A stretch of 13,840 bases of DNA from Burkholderiales bacterium (GTDB lineage: Bacteria > Pseudomonadota > Gammaproteobacteria > Burkholderiales > Usitatibacteraceae). Location: the NCBI GenBank assembly GCA_014378085.1, contig JACMOJ010000424.1, forward strand, positions 1-13,840, in the 5' to 3' direction. Numbering within the stretch: position 1 is the first letter of the stretch; every line of letters starts with the position of its first letter. Below the pieces are notes generated by a model that saw only the letters and a list, made by a program, of their open reading frames with translations, was not told the origin of the DNA and did not search any database. Both the position numbers and the translations under genes were made by a program. Shown here piece after piece: positions 1 through 7,389 of this stretch.

Positions 1-84
1 AATTACAAATAGCGAGGGCACTGACTGAGACGATTTCTTGCGGCGAAAAACATCCCTGCGAACCGAGCGCGCTTCGAAAAATTG
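1..84. other. Left edge, downstream of pilI
   Basis: These 84 bases lie downstream of the pilI stop on the minus strand. In other pil-chp operons the next gene is pilJ, the methyl-accepting chemotaxis protein. Reading the minus strand I see one ATG (near 52-54), but its frame closes after 16 codons at the window edge. Another frame stays open without a convincing start. I therefore do not call pilJ here; it probably begins to the left of the window. Confidence 0.4.
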
Positions 85-618
85 TCACGCCGTAACCGTC
101 GGCGGTCCGACTGCAACCTCGAGAAATGCCGCACTCTTTGCTAGCGCCGCGACATCCAATTCGCACCACTGGGTCCCGGTTTGGTCGCGGTATTGCGTTT
201 TAAGCCAAGGCCGTCCCGCATCACACACTTGTAGGCGTTCAAATGTCTCGGGATTACGTAAACCCAACATCCGGCTAACGACGATCCCCGACGCCTCAAG
301 CAATCGTTCGTTGAGCAACACGACACGACGCTCAACACCCTGGGCCGTTGCCGGCCCGCCTTGGAATGCCGAAAAGTCCGCAACCGCAAACAATTTTCCC
401 CGCACGTTGGCAACGCCTTGAAACCAATGCTTGGTTTGTGGAACCGGTACGAACGCAGGCACCGGAATGACCTCCGCAACATCGGCCAGTGAAACGAACC
501 AATTTTCTTGGTCCACCTGAAAACCGAGCTTTGACGCGGACGCACGCAGCTTAGACGGATCGCGCAGCCGCTCGGCGACATTACGCTGGAACTCTCGTAA
601 GCTGGACTTGCGAGCCAT
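85..618 (-). CDS. pilI: PilI, CheW-like adaptor of the Pil-Chp chemosensory system
   Basis: This is a 177-residue cytoplasmic protein made of one CheW domain. CheW-type adaptors hold the receptor (PilJ) and the histidine kinase (ChpA/PilL) together in the array that controls type IV pilus extension and retraction. The domain runs from about residue 30 to 165 and shows CheW features: a hydrophobic VSLADVAEVIPVP strand, then WFQGVANVRGKLFAVADFSAF, which matches the G-x-x-x-x-R-G-x-x-x-x-V-x-D core. The length is close to that of Pseudomonas PilI (about 178). It starts 13 bases after the pilH stop with only a weak ribosome binding site, so it is probably translated as part of the pilGHI transcript. 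The assignment rests on both domain and position; a lone CheW domain would not identify it. Confidence 0.9.
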   Translation of the reverse strand: MARKSSLREFQRNVAERLRDPSKLRASASKLGFQVDQENWFVSLADVAEVIPVPAFVPVPQTKHWFQGVANVRGKLFAVADFSAFQGGPATAQGVERRVVLLNERLLEASGIVVSRMLGLRNPETFERLQVCDAGRPWLKTQYRDQTGTQWCELDVAALAKSAAFLEVAVGPPTVTA

Positions 619-631
619 CGTGGCTGCGCTT

Positions 632-997
632 CTAGCCTAACGCCTTGATCTTGGCGATCAAGTCTGCGGCGCTAACCGGCTTCACGAGATAGTCCTTCGC
701 CCCCTGCCGCATTCCCCAAATCTTGTCTGTTTCCTGGTCCTTCGTCGTACATATAAAGACCGGAATATGTTTTGTTGTCTCTTCGCGCGTGATTGCCCGC
801 GTCGCTTGGAAGCCATTCAGCCCCGGCATCACGACATCCATCAATACCAAATCGGGTTGGTCGCGCTTGGCGGCCTCCACCCCTTCTTCACCGCTCGTGG
901 CGTGGATCACGGAGAACCCCGCCTTGGTCAGCACGCCTTCAAGAAAGGTGCGTTCTGTCGGGGAATCGTCGACAACCAAGATTTTTTTTATGGTCAT
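632..997 (-). CDS. pilH: PilH, single-domain response regulator for twitching motility
   Basis: This is a CheY-like receiver domain with no output domain. In the Pil-Chp system PilH takes phosphate from the kinase and is linked to pilus retraction or to draining phosphate from PilG. The sequence shows the acidic pair in ILVVDDSPTER, the phosphoacceptor Asp in LVLMDVVMPGLNGFQATR, the Thr of ICTTKDQETDK and the Lys of DYLVKPV, with CheY-like spacing. LMDVVMPGLNGFQATR and TTKDQETDK are close to PilH of Pseudomonas. I chose the ATG at 997 (MTIKKIL) over the one at 1003 because GGAG then lies 8 bases upstream, against only 2 for the longer form. Seventy-three bases separate it from pilG. Confidence 0.92.
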   Translation of the reverse strand: MTIKKILVVDDSPTERTFLEGVLTKAGFSVIHATSGEEGVEAAKRDQPDLVLMDVVMPGLNGFQATRAITREETTKHIPVFICTTKDQETDKIWGMRQGAKDYLVKPVSAADLIAKIKALG

Positions 998-1076
998 GTT
1001 CATTGCTCCAATCGTGCGTTTTCAATTACCTTGTTTGCCAATGTTCAGCCGATATTCGTTTAACGGTCGCTATTAG

Positions 1077-1490
1077 TTATGCGGCGTTTTGCGCTGCACC
1101 ACTGGCGGCGAGATGGGTCTCAACCGCTTTCAGTAAACTGTCCTTCGAAAATGGTTTCGTCAAATACTCGTCCGACCCGACCATGCGGCCGCGCGCCCGA
1201 TCAAACAGGCTGTCTTTGGAGGACAACATGATGACCGGTGTCGTTTTATGTTTGCCGTTTTTCTTGATCAACGCACAAGTTTGATAGCCATCGAGCCGCG
1301 GCATCATGACGTCGACAAAAATGACGTCCGGCTGGTGATCGGCGATCTTTGATAACGCGTCGAAACCATTCTCTGCAAGAATGACTTGACAGCCCGCCTG
1401 CATCAGAAAAATCTCGGCGCTACGTCGAATGGTGTTCGAATCGTCAATCACCATCACGCGGGTACCCGATATTGACCTTGTCTCAGCCAC
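1077..1490 (-). CDS. pilG: PilG, single-domain response regulator for twitching motility
   Basis: This 137-residue CheY-like receiver has no output domain. PilG is the Pil-Chp regulator linked to pilus extension, and in pseudomonads it also affects cAMP signalling. Visible catalytic residues are Asp16-Asp17 (MVIDDSNTIRRSAE), the phosphoacceptor Asp60 (IFVDVMMPRLDGYQTC), Ser90 (VIMLSSKD) and Lys112 (EYLTKPF). VIDDSNTIRRSAE and DGYQTCALIK are characteristic of PilG. The start is a GTG at 1490, with GAGAG about 8 bases upstream. A downstream ATG at codon 13 would cut into the first beta strand and is unlikely. It is the first gene of pilG-pilH-pilI, with a candidate promoter about 80-100 bases upstream. 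Confidence 0.92.
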   Translation of the reverse strand: MAETRSISGTRVMVIDDSNTIRRSAEIFLMQAGCQVILAENGFDALSKIADHQPDVIFVDVMMPRLDGYQTCALIKKNGKHKTTPVIMLSSKDSLFDRARGRMVGSDEYLTKPFSKDSLLKAVETHLAASGAAQNAA

Positions 1491-1566
1491 TCGTGCGCTC
1501 TCAGGTTGTGCAGTCGAAAAATGAGCCTTGCTGTTGTCTCAGCAACGTTCGCGAAACGCTGGGACG

Positions 1567-1596
1567 CCTAAAGCAAGAAACCGACAAAATTGTCAA
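1567..1596 (-). promoter_or_regulatory. Candidate sigma70 promoter for the pilGHI operon
   Basis: On the minus strand there is a perfect -35 hexamer TTGACA (1591-1596). After an 18-base spacer comes TTTAGG (1567-1572), a poor -10 element (three of six bases). The site lies about 75-100 bases upstream of the pilG GTG and is the only good -35 in this gap. The weak -10 keeps confidence low. Confidence 0.35.
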
Positions 1597-1655
1597 ATGA
1601 TTATCGCTCAAAGCCATCCGCTTTTTTGTATTTTCGATAGGCTGATCAGCCGCCC

Positions 1656-1691
1656 ACAATGCCCACCACAATGCCGACCACAATGCCGCCT
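1656..1691. repeat. Intergenic 12-bp tandem repeat, 3 units
   Basis: Three consecutive 12-base units of the form ACAATGCCSMCY occupy 1656-1667, 1668-1679 and 1680-1691, between pilG and the rubredoxin gene. Read on the minus strand in one frame, the array and its flank (1649-1702) give a glycine-zipper pattern, GIVVGIVVGIVGG. That frame is only 18 codons between two stops and has no ATG, GTG or TTG start with a ribosome site, so it is not called as a gene. Confidence 0.75.
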
Positions 1692-1785
1692 AAAAAGCCG
1701 CCTTACTGGCCGCCCAGTCTTTCGCTTCAGGTGCTTAAGAAACCGCAGTGCGCTGGCAAGCCACACGTATTGGCAACCGAAGGAC

Positions 1786-1971
1786 CTAGATTTCGACCAT
1801 TTCGAAGTCTTCCTTTCTTGCCCCACACTCCGGGCAAGCCCAGCCGACCGGTACGTCTTCCCACGCAGTGCCGGGCGCAATGCCGTCATCAGGCCAGCCT
1901 TCGGCCTCGTTGTAAATCAAGCCACACACGAGACACATCCATGTCTTGTTCGCTACCGTATTCGTCGTCAT
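1786..1971 (-). CDS. rubA: Rubredoxin
   Basis: This 61-residue protein carries one mononuclear iron site for one-electron transfer in the cytoplasm. The two metal-binding knuckles are visible: C13-L-V-C16-G and C46-P-E-C49-G. Between them lies the family sequence YNEAEGWPDDGIAPGTAWEDVP, with its conserved aromatic and proline residues. The tail GARKEDFEMVEI is typical of betaproteobacterial rubredoxins. I chose the ATG at 1971. The frame stays open upstream to a TTG at 2061, but that adds 30 residues with no family resemblance. No clear ribosome site precedes the ATG. The gene is divergent from thiD; a rubredoxin beside thiD-thiE-hemL is, from memory, a recurrent betaproteobacterial arrangement. 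Its redox partner cannot be told from this window. The symbol is generic. Confidence 0.93.
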   Translation of the reverse strand: MTTNTVANKTWMCLVCGLIYNEAEGWPDDGIAPGTAWEDVPVGWACPECGARKEDFEMVEI

Positions 1972-2298
1972 GTTTAGTTTGGGGTTTGCGGAGTTCGGAA
2001 GGGGGTTCGCGCCTTGCGTCGGCGCGGCGGTGTACAAAAATGCGGACAAAGAGGGGGACAACGGTACGGACGAAAATGGGGACAGCGATGCGGGAGACAG
2101 ACATTCGGCTCAGCATCGACATCACATCCGACGATACAATGGCGTCAATATTTTGTCGTAACGTGACGCGGCAGCAAACGCGGGCGCTAACTACGCATCG
2201 GCTCGCATGCGTTCGAGCCGCAACCACGCCCCAATTGTACCCAATCGAGGCCGCTGCTCGATGAATTGAACTTGTAACCGCTTTCACTTGGAACTGAC
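1972..2298. other. Divergent intergenic region between rubredoxin and thiD
   Basis: These 327 bases separate two divergent genes and should hold both promoters. I found no confident -10/-35 pair. I also see no TPP riboswitch: the conserved CUGAGA and GAUAAUGCCAG-like cores are absent upstream of thiD. The left half carries a degenerate 12-bp tandem repeat (2042-2101). Open frames here on both strands are low-complexity and unsupported. Confidence 0.6.
2042..2101. repeat. Degenerate 12-bp tandem repeat, 5 units
   Basis: A GGAC core recurs at 2044, 2056, 2068 and 2080, exactly 12 bases apart. A decayed fifth copy (GGGA) sits at 2092. The units are purine-rich and differ from each other at several positions, so this is an old array. 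It lies between rubredoxin and thiD. Confidence 0.7.
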
Positions 2299-3243
2299 AT
2301 GCCGGACTTTCAGCGATCTTTACCTGCGGTTTTAACCTTTGCGGCCACGGATCCTTCCGGTGGTGCTGGATTGCAAGCTGACTTGCTTACATTAGCGAGT
2401 ATGGGCTGCCACCCGCTTTCTGTGGTCACCGCCATCACCGTGCAGGACACTTCTGGCGTAGAGGGGGTGTTATCTATTGACTCAGACTGGGTATCAGACC
2501 AGGCCCGGGCGATTCTAGAAGACATCCCCATTGCCGCCTTCAAAATTGGCGTCATGGGAAGCGTGGAGAACATCGCGGCCATTGCAGAAATCGTGTCCGA
2601 CTATCCCGAGATTCCGCTGATTTTTGACCCGGTGCTTGCCTCGGCACGTGGTGACGAATTCGCGTCTGAAGAAGCCATTGAAGCGATGCGCGAGATGATC
2701 ATCCCACAGACCACGGTTATCACCCCAAACTCGCTGGAGTTGATCCGGTTAATGCTTGGCGATGACGAAGACCGCTTACCGATCGACCGTTTGGCGCGTC
2801 GCTTAACTGATTTGGGAGCCGAGTACGTGTTGGTCACCGGCACACACGAGTCCACCCTAGAAGTCATTAATACACTGTATGGAGATAGTGGCATGATGCG
2901 CGCCGATCGCTGGCAGCGGCTTCCCGGCAGTTACCACGGTTCTGGTTGCACGCTGGCTTCGGCCATCGCCGCAACCGTTGCGAGAGGTCTGGATATCGAA
3001 GAGGCTGTACGGGAAGCGCAGGACTTCACCTGGCATTCGCTAAAGTTTGGTTTTCGGCCGGGAATGGGCCAATTCATCCCCGACAGAATGTTTTGGGCGC
3101 GCGATGAGCACGATGAGGAGGGCGACGGTGATGGAGGTGATCGGGGCGATGGGGGCGATGGCGCGCAGAGCCGCGTTCAACCGGAAGAGACCGAATCACG
3201 GTCCACACCCGCTGGAACTGATGGCCTCGGTCCAAGACACTAG
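2299..3243 (+). CDS. thiD: ThiD, hydroxymethylpyrimidine / phosphomethylpyrimidine kinase
   Basis: ThiD phosphorylates 4-amino-5-hydroxymethyl-2-methylpyrimidine twice, giving the pyrimidine half of thiamine phosphate. The ribokinase-like fold is clear: LTFAATDPSGGAGLQADLLT near the N-terminus (residues 12-31), ITVQDTSGV (46-54), FDPVLAS (109-115), TPNSLEL (142-148), and the anion-hole/catalytic motif HGSGCTLASA with Cys217. It starts at an ATG with GGAA about 6 bases upstream. At 314 residues it is about 45 longer than usual (about 266-270). The extra C-terminus from about residue 268 is acidic, glycine-rich and repetitive (DEEGDGDGGDRGDGGDG), then polar and probably disordered. The last 23 bases overlap thiE, which suggests translational coupling. 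It heads a four-gene operon. Confidence 0.95.
   Translation: MPDFQRSLPAVLTFAATDPSGGAGLQADLLTLASMGCHPLSVVTAITVQDTSGVEGVLSIDSDWVSDQARAILEDIPIAAFKIGVMGSVENIAAIAEIVSDYPEIPLIFDPVLASARGDEFASEEAIEAMREMIIPQTTVITPNSLELIRLMLGDDEDRLPIDRLARRLTDLGAEYVLVTGTHESTLEVINTLYGDSGMMRADRWQRLPGSYHGSGCTLASAIAATVARGLDIEEAVREAQDFTWHSLKFGFRPGMGQFIPDRMFWARDEHDEEGDGDGGDRGDGGDGAQSRVQPEETESRSTPAGTDGLGPRH
3127..3162 (+). repeat. 9-bp tandem repeat in the thiD tail, 4 units
   Basis: Four units of GGYGATSGN occupy 3127-3135, 3136-3144, 3145-3153 and 3154-3162, in frame with thiD. They encode Gly-Asp-Gly or Gly-Asp-Arg triplets. They sit beyond the conserved catalytic fold. Confidence 0.75.
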
Positions 3244-3961
3244 ATCGGCGTTGCGGGTCGGGCACCGCGTCGCGGGTGTCTACGCGATCACGCCAGATCA
3301 TTTGGATTCAGCGTCGCTGCTCAGCACGTCGAAGCTTTTGTTCGCCGCTGGCGTGCGCAACATTCAATATCGACGCAAACTCACTCCCGCCAAGGCACAA
3401 TTAATCGAAGCGCAGCACCTTCAGTTGATCGCCAAATCCTATGGCGCAAATTTGATCATCAACGACAACTTGGCGTTGGCGCTAGAAATCGGTGCGAGTG
3501 GCGTGCACTGGGGACGGGACGACGTTGGCAGCGCAAATATTGAATCGCTGGCTCGCGAAATTAATGATGCCCGAGTAAGGGCCGCAGGTGCCGGCCTGCT
3601 CGCGCCACTCATGGTTGGCATTTCTTGCTACAACGACTTCGCGCGCGCGCAAATCGCGGCCGACGCAGGCGCGAGCTACGTCGCTTTCGGCAGCATGTTT
3701 CCTTCCTCGACAAAACCGTTCGCCGCCGCCGCACCGATCAGCTTAATTTACCGCGGCAAGCGGGAGCTCGGCATCCCTGTAGTCGCCATTGGCGGCATCA
3801 CAAGGGATAATGCAGCAACGTTAATTGATGCAGGCGTTGACGCGATCGCCGTAATTTCTGACCTTTTTTCTGCCGCCAGTAACGTTGAGCTCGTCGAACG
3901 CGTTACCGCCTTTCAACGACTCTTTGAGCTGCATTCTGTCACCACCAATGAGACTTACTGA
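3221..3961 (+). CDS. thiE: ThiE, thiamine-phosphate synthase
   Basis: ThiE joins pyrimidine diphosphate to the thiazole phosphate to make thiamine phosphate. The TIM-barrel motifs are present: VRNIQYRRK (45-53), [11 protein letters not shown] (78-88), [12 protein letters not shown] (91-102), VGISCYND (132-139), [15 protein letters not shown] (153-167) and [12 protein letters not shown] (187-198). The length of 246 is slightly above the usual 210-225. I chose the ATG at 3221, which has GGAACTG just upstream and begins 23 bases inside thiD. The frame is open further back, but only because it runs through the repetitive thiD tail. The stop is one base before hemL. Confidence 0.93.
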   Translation: MASVQDTRSALRVGHRVAGVYAITPDHLDSASLLSTSKLLFAAGVRNIQYRRKLTPAKAQLIEAQHLQLIAKSYGANLIINDNLALALEIGASGVHWGRDDVGSANIESLAREINDARVRAAGAGLLAPLMVGISCYNDFARAQIAADAGASYVAFGSMFPSSTKPFAAAAPISLIYRGKRELGIPVVAIGGITRDNAATLIDAGVDAIAVISDLFSAASNVELVERVTAFQRLFELHSVTTNETY

Positions 3962-3962
3962 C

Positions 3963-5252
3963 ATGTTCGAGCAAAGCAAAGCGCTCTTCGAAAAATCCCA
4001 GCGCGTTATCCCAGGCGGCGTAAATTCACCCGTGCGCGCATTTCGTTCGGTCGGCGGTACGCCGGTTTTTTTTCGTAAAGCGAATGGCGCCTATCTGTGG
4101 GATGTCGACGGCAACAAGTACATCGACTACGTTGGGTCATGGGGCCCGGCGATTCTTGGCCACGCCCATCCAGAAGTCATTGCGGCGGTCCAGGCGAAGG
4201 CTGTTGACGGGCTAAGTTTTGGCGCGCCAACTGAGGCAGAGTTACTGATGGCCGAACGGCTCTGCGAAATGATGCCCTCGATTGAACAGGTCAGGCTGGT
4301 CAGTTCAGGCACTGAAGCAACGATGAGCGCGATTCGACTCGCCCGCGGGGCAACCGGCCGAAAAAAAATCGTTAAGTTCGAAGGCTGTTATCACGGCCAC
4401 GCAGATGCTTTACTTGTGAAAGCTGGCTCCGGCGCGTTAACGTTTGGCCACCCAAGTTCCGCCGGCGTGCCGCCGGAAGTGGCCGCTGACACCATCGTGC
4501 TTGCGTATAACAATCTTGCCGAATTGGAATCCACGTTTGCCGACATCGGCGCTGAAATTGCGTGCGTCATCATCGAACCAATCGCGGGCAACATGAATTT
4601 TGTCATTCCCGACGCTGCATATATGCAGGCGCTTCGCCTGCTCTGTACGAAACACAACGCCGTGTTGATCTTTGACGAAGTCATGACGGGTTTTCGCGTG
4701 GGCCTACATGGCGTGCAAGGCCACTTCGGCATCAAACCTGATCTAACCACCTTGGGCAAGGTCATTGGCGGTGGCATGCCGATGGGAGCATTCGGTGGCC
4801 GCCGCGATTTAATGGCACACATGGCGCCGTTGGGCGGCGTCTATCAAGCCGGAACACTCTCCGGCAACCCTGTCTCAGTTGCCGCCGGCCTGAAAACTCT
4901 TGAGCTTATCGCGCGGCCGGGGTTTTTTGAAGAGTTATCGGCGACGACAACCCAACTTTGCCAAGGCCTGACAGCCGCCGCGCAGGATACCGGGCAGATT
5001 TTCTCCGCAGCGAGTCTTGGCGGTATGTTCGGCATGTTTTTCGCGCCGACTCCACCCACTTCATACGCCGATGTCATGAAGTCAGACCGCGACCGATTCA
5101 ATCGCTTTTTTCATGGCATGTTGGCGCGCGGTGTTTACCTAGCACCGTCTGCCTTTGAGGCGGGGTTTGTCTCGAAAGCACACACATCCGCCGATATCGC
5201 CGACACAGTCGCACGCGCACATGAAACGTTCGGCGAACTCGCCACTGCCTAA
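3963..5252 (+). CDS. hemL: HemL, glutamate-1-semialdehyde 2,1-aminomutase
   Basis: HemL is a PLP enzyme that turns glutamate-1-semialdehyde into 5-aminolevulinate, the second step of the C5 haem pathway. The protein has 429 residues, close to the family norm of about 427. Visible motifs are [17 protein letters not shown] (16-32), [14 protein letters not shown] (49-62), [13 protein letters not shown] (113-125), GCYHGHAD (141-148), [11 protein letters not shown] (237-247) with the PLP-ring Asp238, and the Schiff-base Lys266 in [29 protein letters not shown] (292-303) is also conserved. The ATG at 3963 gives the usual N-terminus [12 protein letters not shown]. An earlier ATG at 3948 would overlap thiE and adds only five unsupported residues. 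hemB, encoding the next enzyme, lies 2.4 kb further on in a separate unit. Confidence 0.97.
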   Translation: MFEQSKALFEKSQRVIPGGVNSPVRAFRSVGGTPVFFRKANGAYLWDVDGNKYIDYVGSWGPAILGHAHPEVIAAVQAKAVDGLSFGAPTEAELLMAERLCEMMPSIEQVRLVSSGTEATMSAIRLARGATGRKKIVKFEGCYHGHADALLVKAGSGALTFGHPSSAGVPPEVAADTIVLAYNNLAELESTFADIGAEIACVIIEPIAGNMNFVIPDAAYMQALRLLCTKHNAVLIFDEVMTGFRVGLHGVQGHFGIKPDLTTLGKVIGGGMPMGAFGGRRDLMAHMAPLGGVYQAGTLSGNPVSVAAGLKTLELIARPGFFEELSATTTQLCQGLTAAAQDTGQIFSAASLGGMFGMFFAPTPPTSYADVMKSDRDRFNRFFHGMLARGVYLAPSAFEAGFVSKAHTSADIADTVARAHETFGELATA

Positions 5253-5254
5253 CG

Positions 5255-5755
5255 ATGGCTGATCCAGTCGCCATACCAACGCCCCTGAATCAGCAAGCGC
5301 TCAACGATCATCTTGACGCACGATTTGCTAATCGCGATATCGAGCGGGCGCTGGGGGGCTTTGCACTGATGCTCATTGGCTTTGATGCGCGGGATCAACC
5401 TGAACAATCGCGCAATAACCGCCTTAGTGAAGACCTGCTTGCGGCGATTTCGGCACGGGTAAAAGCCACGCTTCGCGATAGCGATTTTTTAGCGCAATTC
5501 GATGATCGCACCTTTGCAGTGGTCATTCCGCAGATTTCGGACCGTGACACCGTTAAGCGGATTGCGCAGAAATTGAGAGCCGCGTTGTCACGCCCCCTCG
5601 GCAACCCGAACGCTGGGGGGGCTGATGGGGCTCAGGGCGCTGATGGTGCAAGCATTCGTTCGCTAACAATACGGTCTAGCCTGTTTCCCGACGACGGGGC
5701 GACCCGTGCGCTGCTTGTGGCGCGGGCGCTTGAGGCACCGCCATTGCCCGAGTGA
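5255..5755 (+). CDS. Small degenerate GGDEF-like protein
   Basis: This 166-residue cytoplasmic protein has no signal peptide or membrane segment. The order of elements from about residue 60 to 160 resembles a GGDEF domain: ISARVKATLRDSDFLAQF, then FDDRTFAVVIPQIS where an active enzyme has GGDEFavll, then VKRIAQKLRAAL, and finally SSLFPDDGATRALLVARALEA, which resembles the SiGiA-yPdDG-....-AD-AL end. The GGDEF signature is replaced by FDDRTF, so diguanylate cyclase activity is not expected. It could be a binding or regulatory remnant. A 9-bp repeat encodes Gly-Ala-Asp/Gln triplets (residues 122-133) in a loop. It starts two bases after the hemL stop without an evident ribosome site, so it is probably coupled to hemL. 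The family assignment is inference from pattern. Confidence 0.7.
   Translation: MADPVAIPTPLNQQALNDHLDARFANRDIERALGGFALMLIGFDARDQPEQSRNNRLSEDLLAAISARVKATLRDSDFLAQFDDRTFAVVIPQISDRDTVKRIAQKLRAALSRPLGNPNAGGADGAQGADGASIRSLTIRSSLFPDDGATRALLVARALEAPPLPE
5618..5653 (+). repeat. 9-bp tandem repeat in the GGDEF-like gene, 4 units
   Basis: Four in-frame units with the pattern GGNGCTSAN (5618-5626, 5627-5635, 5636-5644, and a decayed 5645-5653) encode GAD-GAQ-GAD-GAS. The insert lies between the last helix and the final strand of the GGDEF-like fold. Confidence 0.7.
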
Positions 5756-5783
5756 GGCGGACGCATCCAAAACGGTACCCACG

Positions 5784-5814
5784 AAAAAATGCCGCATCAT
5801 TTGAAGCGGCATTT
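5784..5814 (-). terminator. Intrinsic terminator of the cytochrome c4 gene
   Basis: AAATGCCGC (5787-5795) and GCGGCATTT (5806-5814) form a perfect 9-bp stem with a 10-base loop. Read on the minus strand, the GC-rich stem is followed by six consecutive T, a canonical Rho-independent terminator about 85 bases past the cytochrome c4 stop. On the plus strand it lies about 30 bases after the GGDEF-like gene with only TTT after the stem, so it may work weakly in that direction too. Confidence 0.75.
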
Positions 5815-5826
5815 AGCCTTGGTGTG

Positions 5827-5898
5827 ACACGAACCCGAACGCCAACACGAACGCAAACACGAACGCAAACACGAACGCAAACGCGAACCCAAACGCGG
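5827..5898. repeat. 12-bp minisatellite between GGDEF-like gene and cytochrome c4
   Basis: About six 12-base units close to ACGCAAACACGA run from 5827 to 5898, ending at the cytochrome c4 stop codon. The central units are nearly identical and the outer ones are decayed. Within the unit there is a 6-base sub-period (ACRCRA-like). The array makes open frames on both strands (Thr-Arg-Thr-Gln and Val-Arg-Val-Cys repeats), which I treat as artefacts. Confidence 0.9.
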
Positions 5899-6600
5899 CT
5901 AGCGGGCGCGTGGGCGCATGCCGGCGATGTATTCAGACACCGCCAATAAATCACTTTCCTTGATTCTCGCGGCGATAGCGTTCATCTGCGTGTTCTTACG
6001 TTCGCCACTTGCATAGGCTTTTAGCTGTACCAGTGTGTAGTCCGGCCATTGGCCACTAAGCCGCGGATACGCGGCGGGAATTCCGACACCGGCGGCGCCG
6101 TGGCAGCCGGCACACGCGGGCACCTTAGCCTCTGGGATGCCGACACGATAAATCTGCTGGCCGCGTTCAGCTTTCTTCATGTCGCTTGCCACCGCCTGCG
6201 TATTGCCGCGCTGCGCAAAATAATAGTCGCCCACTGCCTTCATGTCTTCCGGCGTCAACCCAGCTGACATGCCCTGCATAATGGCGTTGACGCGCTTTCC
6301 GGATTTGAAGTACTCGAGCTGCTTGGCGATATACTCTGCCGGCATTCCCGCAAGGTTTGGATTCGCCGGGATGGGGCTGTAGCCGTCCGCGCCGTGGCAA
6401 GCTAGGCACACCGAACCCGCAAGTTGTTTGCCGCGCTCGAGCCGCTCTGCGTAAGTAGGCGCGGCTAGTTTTGCAGCATCTGCGTTCGCTGGCTCAGTTG
6501 CGGCGGTTGCCACGGTTGCCGCAGTTGCCGCGGTTGCCGCATTCGCGATATTCAGGCTTACTCCGCACAAGAGCAGTGCGGCAATCCACATCTTCTTCAT
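5899..6600 (-). CDS. Cytochrome c4, periplasmic di-haem cytochrome c
   Basis: This is a 233-residue exported electron carrier, thought in the family to feed terminal oxidases. A signal peptide is clear: MKKMWIAALLLCGVSLNIANA, with likely cleavage after ANA. Two haem-binding CxxCH motifs follow, CLACH (65-69) and CAGCH (163-167), one per domain. Candidate axial Met ligands are Met108 or Met111 (NAIMQGMSAGLT) and Met206 (NTQMNAIAARI). NPNLAGMPAEYIAKQLEYFKSGKR and YPRLSGQWPDYTLVQLKAYASGER are the matching halves of the internal duplication. The start has AAGGA 6 bases upstream. Just after the signal peptide is an Ala-Ala-Thr repeat made by a 9-bp array. It is divergent from engB, a frequent pairing; the cytochrome c biogenesis genes often nearby are not seen here. 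Confidence 0.95.
   Translation of the reverse strand: MKKMWIAALLLCGVSLNIANAATAATAATVATAATEPANADAAKLAAPTYAERLERGKQLAGSVCLACHGADGYSPIPANPNLAGMPAEYIAKQLEYFKSGKRVNAIMQGMSAGLTPEDMKAVGDYYFAQRGNTQAVASDMKKAERGQQIYRVGIPEAKVPACAGCHGAAGVGIPAAYPRLSGQWPDYTLVQLKAYASGERKNTQMNAIAARIKESDLLAVSEYIAGMRPRAR
6497..6541 (-). repeat. 9-bp tandem repeat at the mature N-terminus of cytochrome c4, 5 units
   Basis: On the plus strand, five units of GTTGCCGCR (first two slightly decayed) run from 6497 to 6541. In the gene they encode Ala-Ala-Thr and Val-Ala-Thr triplets (about residues 21-35). They form a flexible linker between the signal cleavage site and the first haem domain. Confidence 0.8.
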
Positions 6601-6736
6601 CGTTCATCCTTGTTTTGCTACCGTTGCGGTACTTGTACCCGGACCCGTCCATTGCCAGCCGTGTCGCTTAATACTTCCCTTTAGACCCCTTATTTTAGCT
6701 GATCGCAGTTAAAGAGAAAACCATATCAGGCCCGCT

Positions 6737-7345
6737 TTGAAACTGTTCGCTAACGTTGTTTATACCGCCTCCGCCCATGACCTCGCGCAGTTGCCGCCCG
6801 ACGTGGGTGCCGAAATCGCGTTTGTCGGTCGTTCGAACGCTGGCAAATCCTCTGCCATCAACACCCTTGCCAACCATACCCGTCTGGCGTTTGTGTCTAA
6901 GACCCCTGGACGCACGCAGCTGATCAATTTCTTTTCGCTGGGCAACGGCAATTCTCTGGTCGATTTGCCAGGTTATGGCTACGCAAAAGTACCCCCTGCG
7001 GTAAAGGCGCATTGGGAGCAAACGTTGGCCGACTACGTATCCGGGCGCGAAGCGTTGCGTGGGCTGGTGCTCATTATGGATGCGCGCCACCCCCTGCGCC
7101 CTGCCGACGAGCGCCTGCTCGATTGGTACGCGCCGACCGGCAAACCGGTTCACTGCTTACTGACAAAAGCGGACAAACTCACGCGTAATGAACAAGCCAA
7201 TACACTGCGGCAGGTCAAAGATGCGCTCCGCCTTCAGCAGCGCAACGCCACCGCGCAGCTCTTTTCTGCATTGAAAAAATCCGGCGTCGACGAGGCCGAA
7301 GGGCGCATTTCTGACATGCTGTTTGGCGCTAAGGCGCAACGCTAG
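6737..7345 (+). CDS. engB: EngB/YihA, ribosome-biogenesis GTPase
   Basis: This TRAFAC-class GTPase of 202 residues is needed for late large-subunit assembly in related bacteria. The G motifs are in order: G1 GRSNAGKS (31-38), G2 Thr in TPGRTQ (56-61), G3 DLPG (76-79) followed by YGYAKVP, G4 TKAD (143-146) and G5 SALK (177-180). The start is a TTG at 6737, with AGG 7 bases upstream. An in-frame stop at 6710 and no ATG or GTG between leave no better choice, and the N-terminus aligns with family members of about 200-215 residues. It is divergent from cytochrome c4 across 136 bases, which should hold both promoters. Confidence 0.95.
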   Translation: MKLFANVVYTASAHDLAQLPPDVGAEIAFVGRSNAGKSSAINTLANHTRLAFVSKTPGRTQLINFFSLGNGNSLVDLPGYGYAKVPPAVKAHWEQTLADYVSGREALRGLVLIMDARHPLRPADERLLDWYAPTGKPVHCLLTKADKLTRNEQANTLRQVKDALRLQQRNATAQLFSALKKSGVDEAEGRISDMLFGAKAQR

Positions 7346-7389
7346 GAGCGTTTGCCTCGGCCTCGGTGCGCTCTTAATGGCATCGCGCC

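Noticed and set aside
1946..2161. 71-codon plus-strand frame with a hydrophobic start and an Asp/Gly/Asn-rich repeat
   Set aside because: It overlaps the rubredoxin 5' end, its repeat is produced by the 12-bp array, and it lacks a ribosome binding site and any family resemblance.
1659..2264. 201-codon plus-strand frame beginning MPTTMPTTMPPKKPP
   Set aside because: It is antisense through the whole rubredoxin gene and owes its opening to the 12-bp repeat. No domain is recognisable.
2162..2298. TPP riboswitch before thiD
   Set aside because: I looked for the conserved THI-box cores and did not see them.
5827..5898. Possible CRISPR array
   Set aside because: The units are 12 bases and contiguous, with no unique spacers and no cas genes nearby.
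5676..5954. Frames on both strands encoding Thr-Arg-Thr-Gln and Val-Arg-Val-Cys repeats
   Set aside because: They are created by the 12-bp minisatellite, whose period is a multiple of three and so keeps all frames open.
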